Assembly: GCA_003112755.1 (NCBI GenBank)
Contig: BFBT01000005.1
Location: 1-44,904 of the forward strand
Origin: Lawsonibacter asaccharolyticus
GTDB taxonomy: Bacteria > Bacillota > Clostridia > Oscillospirales > Oscillospiraceae
DNA: 44,904 nt
Direction of reading: 5' to 3'
Position 1 is the first letter of the stretch. Every line of letters starts with the position of its first letter. The notes beneath the pieces were generated by a model. The model did not search any database, had not been told where the DNA came from, and saw only the letters and a program-made list of their open reading frames with translations. Positions 44,038 to 44,904 of the stretch are shown here, one piece after another. The position numbers were made by a program, and so were the translations under genes.

Positions 44038-44769
44038 GACGTATCTCTATCCCTATTCCGCAAATGAGGCTCGGAAACGGGGGGAACTGGCGCTCTGGCG
44101 GGCCAGCCACCAGGCCAATATTTCCTGTAAGCGGGCCATTGAGGAGAGCATCCGCCAGAACTTCGATGGGATGCGCCTGAACAATGGCTGTGTGGATGAG
44201 GTCATTGCAAAGTATGGATACAAAAGGACCGCGTGGTACTGTCAAACACGATCCAGCAAAAGGATCAGGATGGCCGCTTCAGCCAAGCGAATAAGCAATG
44301 GGCCAAGAGAACTTGCATTCCCTCAGATCACTGGCACAACAGCGATTTTGTAGTAGAGAGCCATCCGGCAGTGCTGGATGGCTTTGTCACACAGTATTGC
44401 AAGGCGTATCAGGCGCTTGGGCTTTTCGGACCGGAGCACTGCCACCCAGACTCCTTTTCCTCTCTGGACTACGAGGGCAAAGTGCTGGTCCTCTCTCCCG
44501 ACATCTTGAAAGAGTCCTATTGGAATGAGGGCGCCATGCTCTGGTACGCCCACGACGGCTTTGGATGCAGTCCCCACGCCATTGGGCGCTCCATCCGCTG
44601 TACCTGCCTGGGCGACGGGGAGATGACCCGCTGGAACCGGGCGGATTTTATGGGCGTGCTGAAAGATCAGTTTCTGCCGGACTGGGCCGCGGAGAAACTG
44701 GCGGAATTAAAAGGCATGGAACAAACGCAAAGTGAGCACCCAGCTATGGGTGATATGACGATGAAGTGA
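44027..44769 (+). pseudogene. DUF3849 protein, one frameshift
   Basis: ATG 44027 overlaps the previous gene by 11 bases. YLYPYSANEARKRGELALWR, ASHQANISCKRAIEESIRQN and FDGMRLNNGCVDEVIAKYGY are DUF3849 hallmarks. A missing G at about 44233 (GTGGTAC) restores KRTAWVLSNTIQQKDQDGRF and QWAKRTCIPSDHWHNSDFVV. The second half (LVLSPDILKESYWNEGAMLW, YAHDGFGCSPHAIGRSIRCT) looks like the small DUF that often follows. About 247 residues. Function unknown; typical of clostridial conjugative elements. Confidence 0.7.
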
Positions 44770-44783
44770 GGAGCAAGAAGAAA

Positions 44784-44904
44784 ATGAGGATTTCTTTTTA
44801 TACCATTGACGATCTCCGGCTGGGGCATGACCCCAAAGGCGTGACCGGCTGGCGGCTGTCCCAGTTCCTGAACTGGCGGGACGCGCTGGAGCATTACTAC
44901 AGTT
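44784..44904 (+). CDS. Element protein, 5' end only
   Basis: ATG 44784 with GTGAGGAG upstream. The window cuts it after 40 residues (MRISFYTIDDLRLGHDPKGV, then TGWRLSQFLNWRDALEHYY). No function recognised; by context a further conjugative-element accessory protein. Confidence 0.5.
   Translation, partial: MRISFYTIDDLRLGHDPKGVTGWRLSQFLNWRDALEHYYS

Larger units (their letters stand above)
29942..44904 (+). mobile_element. Accessory segment of a larger integrative conjugative element
   Basis: All genes run on the plus strand and belong to families I associate with clostridial conjugative elements (ArdA-like, YolD, LPD28, DUF4314, DUF3849, DNA adenine methylase). Neither end, integrase, relaxase nor secretion genes are in the window. 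Shared AAAAAGGGCGC motifs separate its operons and do not occur in the flanking chromosome. Confidence 0.55.

Overview
The window looks like a chromosomal segment of a gut-type clostridium, most probably Oscillospiraceae (Flavonifractor, Pseudoflavonifractor or Lawsonibacter-like). The basis is the mid-GC codon use, Firmicutes-style ribosome binding sites, a tRNA-Trp T-box on the trp operon, and protein variants I associate with that family. The genus is inference; no 16S gene is present.

Layout. 1-1.47 kb: the 3' end of a hydantoinase-B/oxoprolinase gene and a decayed IS200-type insertion sequence. 1.49-8.25 kb (minus strand): a complete trpEGDCFBA operon with a tryptophan T-box leader and a strong promoter. 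trpE and trpG are intact; trpD, C, F, B and A carry many one-base frameshifts. 8.3-12.64 kb (plus strand): a sulfur operon made of a short leader peptide, metY/cysD-type sulfhydrylase, cysK, cysteine desulfurase, iscU and a truncated mnmA. Most junctions overlap as ATGA. 12.9-28.1 kb: two different but similarly built integrative mobilizable elements (IMEs) in tandem at the 3' end of guaA. Each has repA helicase, mobC, integrase, xis and XRE regulator next to an att core (ATTCCCACTC), found at 12916, 20616 and 28090. A 149-bp copy of an element right end at 12777-12925 points to the remnant of a third insertion. IME1 also carries a CsoR-regulated but internally deleted P-type ATPase, a MobV relaxase and a likely oriT. 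IME2 carries a chimera of HTH, hsdM and mrr fragments plus an IS110 transposon. Both IMEs have 3+3 inverted 9-bp iterons directly after repA, with element-specific sequence. 28.1-29.4 kb: guaA, encoding a GMP synthase whose glutaminase domain lacks the catalytic residues. 29.69 kb: tRNA-Ala(GGC).

29.9-44.9 kb (plus strand): the accessory part of a larger conjugative element (ICE-like). It holds a Y-family polymerase with a YolD-like partner, four ArdA-like antirestriction genes, a DNA adenine methylase, LPD28, DUF4314 and DUF3849 proteins, zinc-cluster proteins and a possible ADP-ribosyltransferase-like protein. Its transcription units are separated by terminators and by a recurring AAAAAGGGCGC(T) motif. 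Many genes here are frameshifted.

How they work together: the trp and sulfur operons are housekeeping biosynthesis (tryptophan; cysteine/homocysteine and sulfur transfer to Fe-S clusters and tRNA). The IMEs encode excision, replication and mobilization. The ICE segment looks like an establishment and anti-restriction kit. Caution: nearly all frameshifts I resolved are one-base changes in short G/C or A/T runs, so many broken genes may be intact in the real genome.
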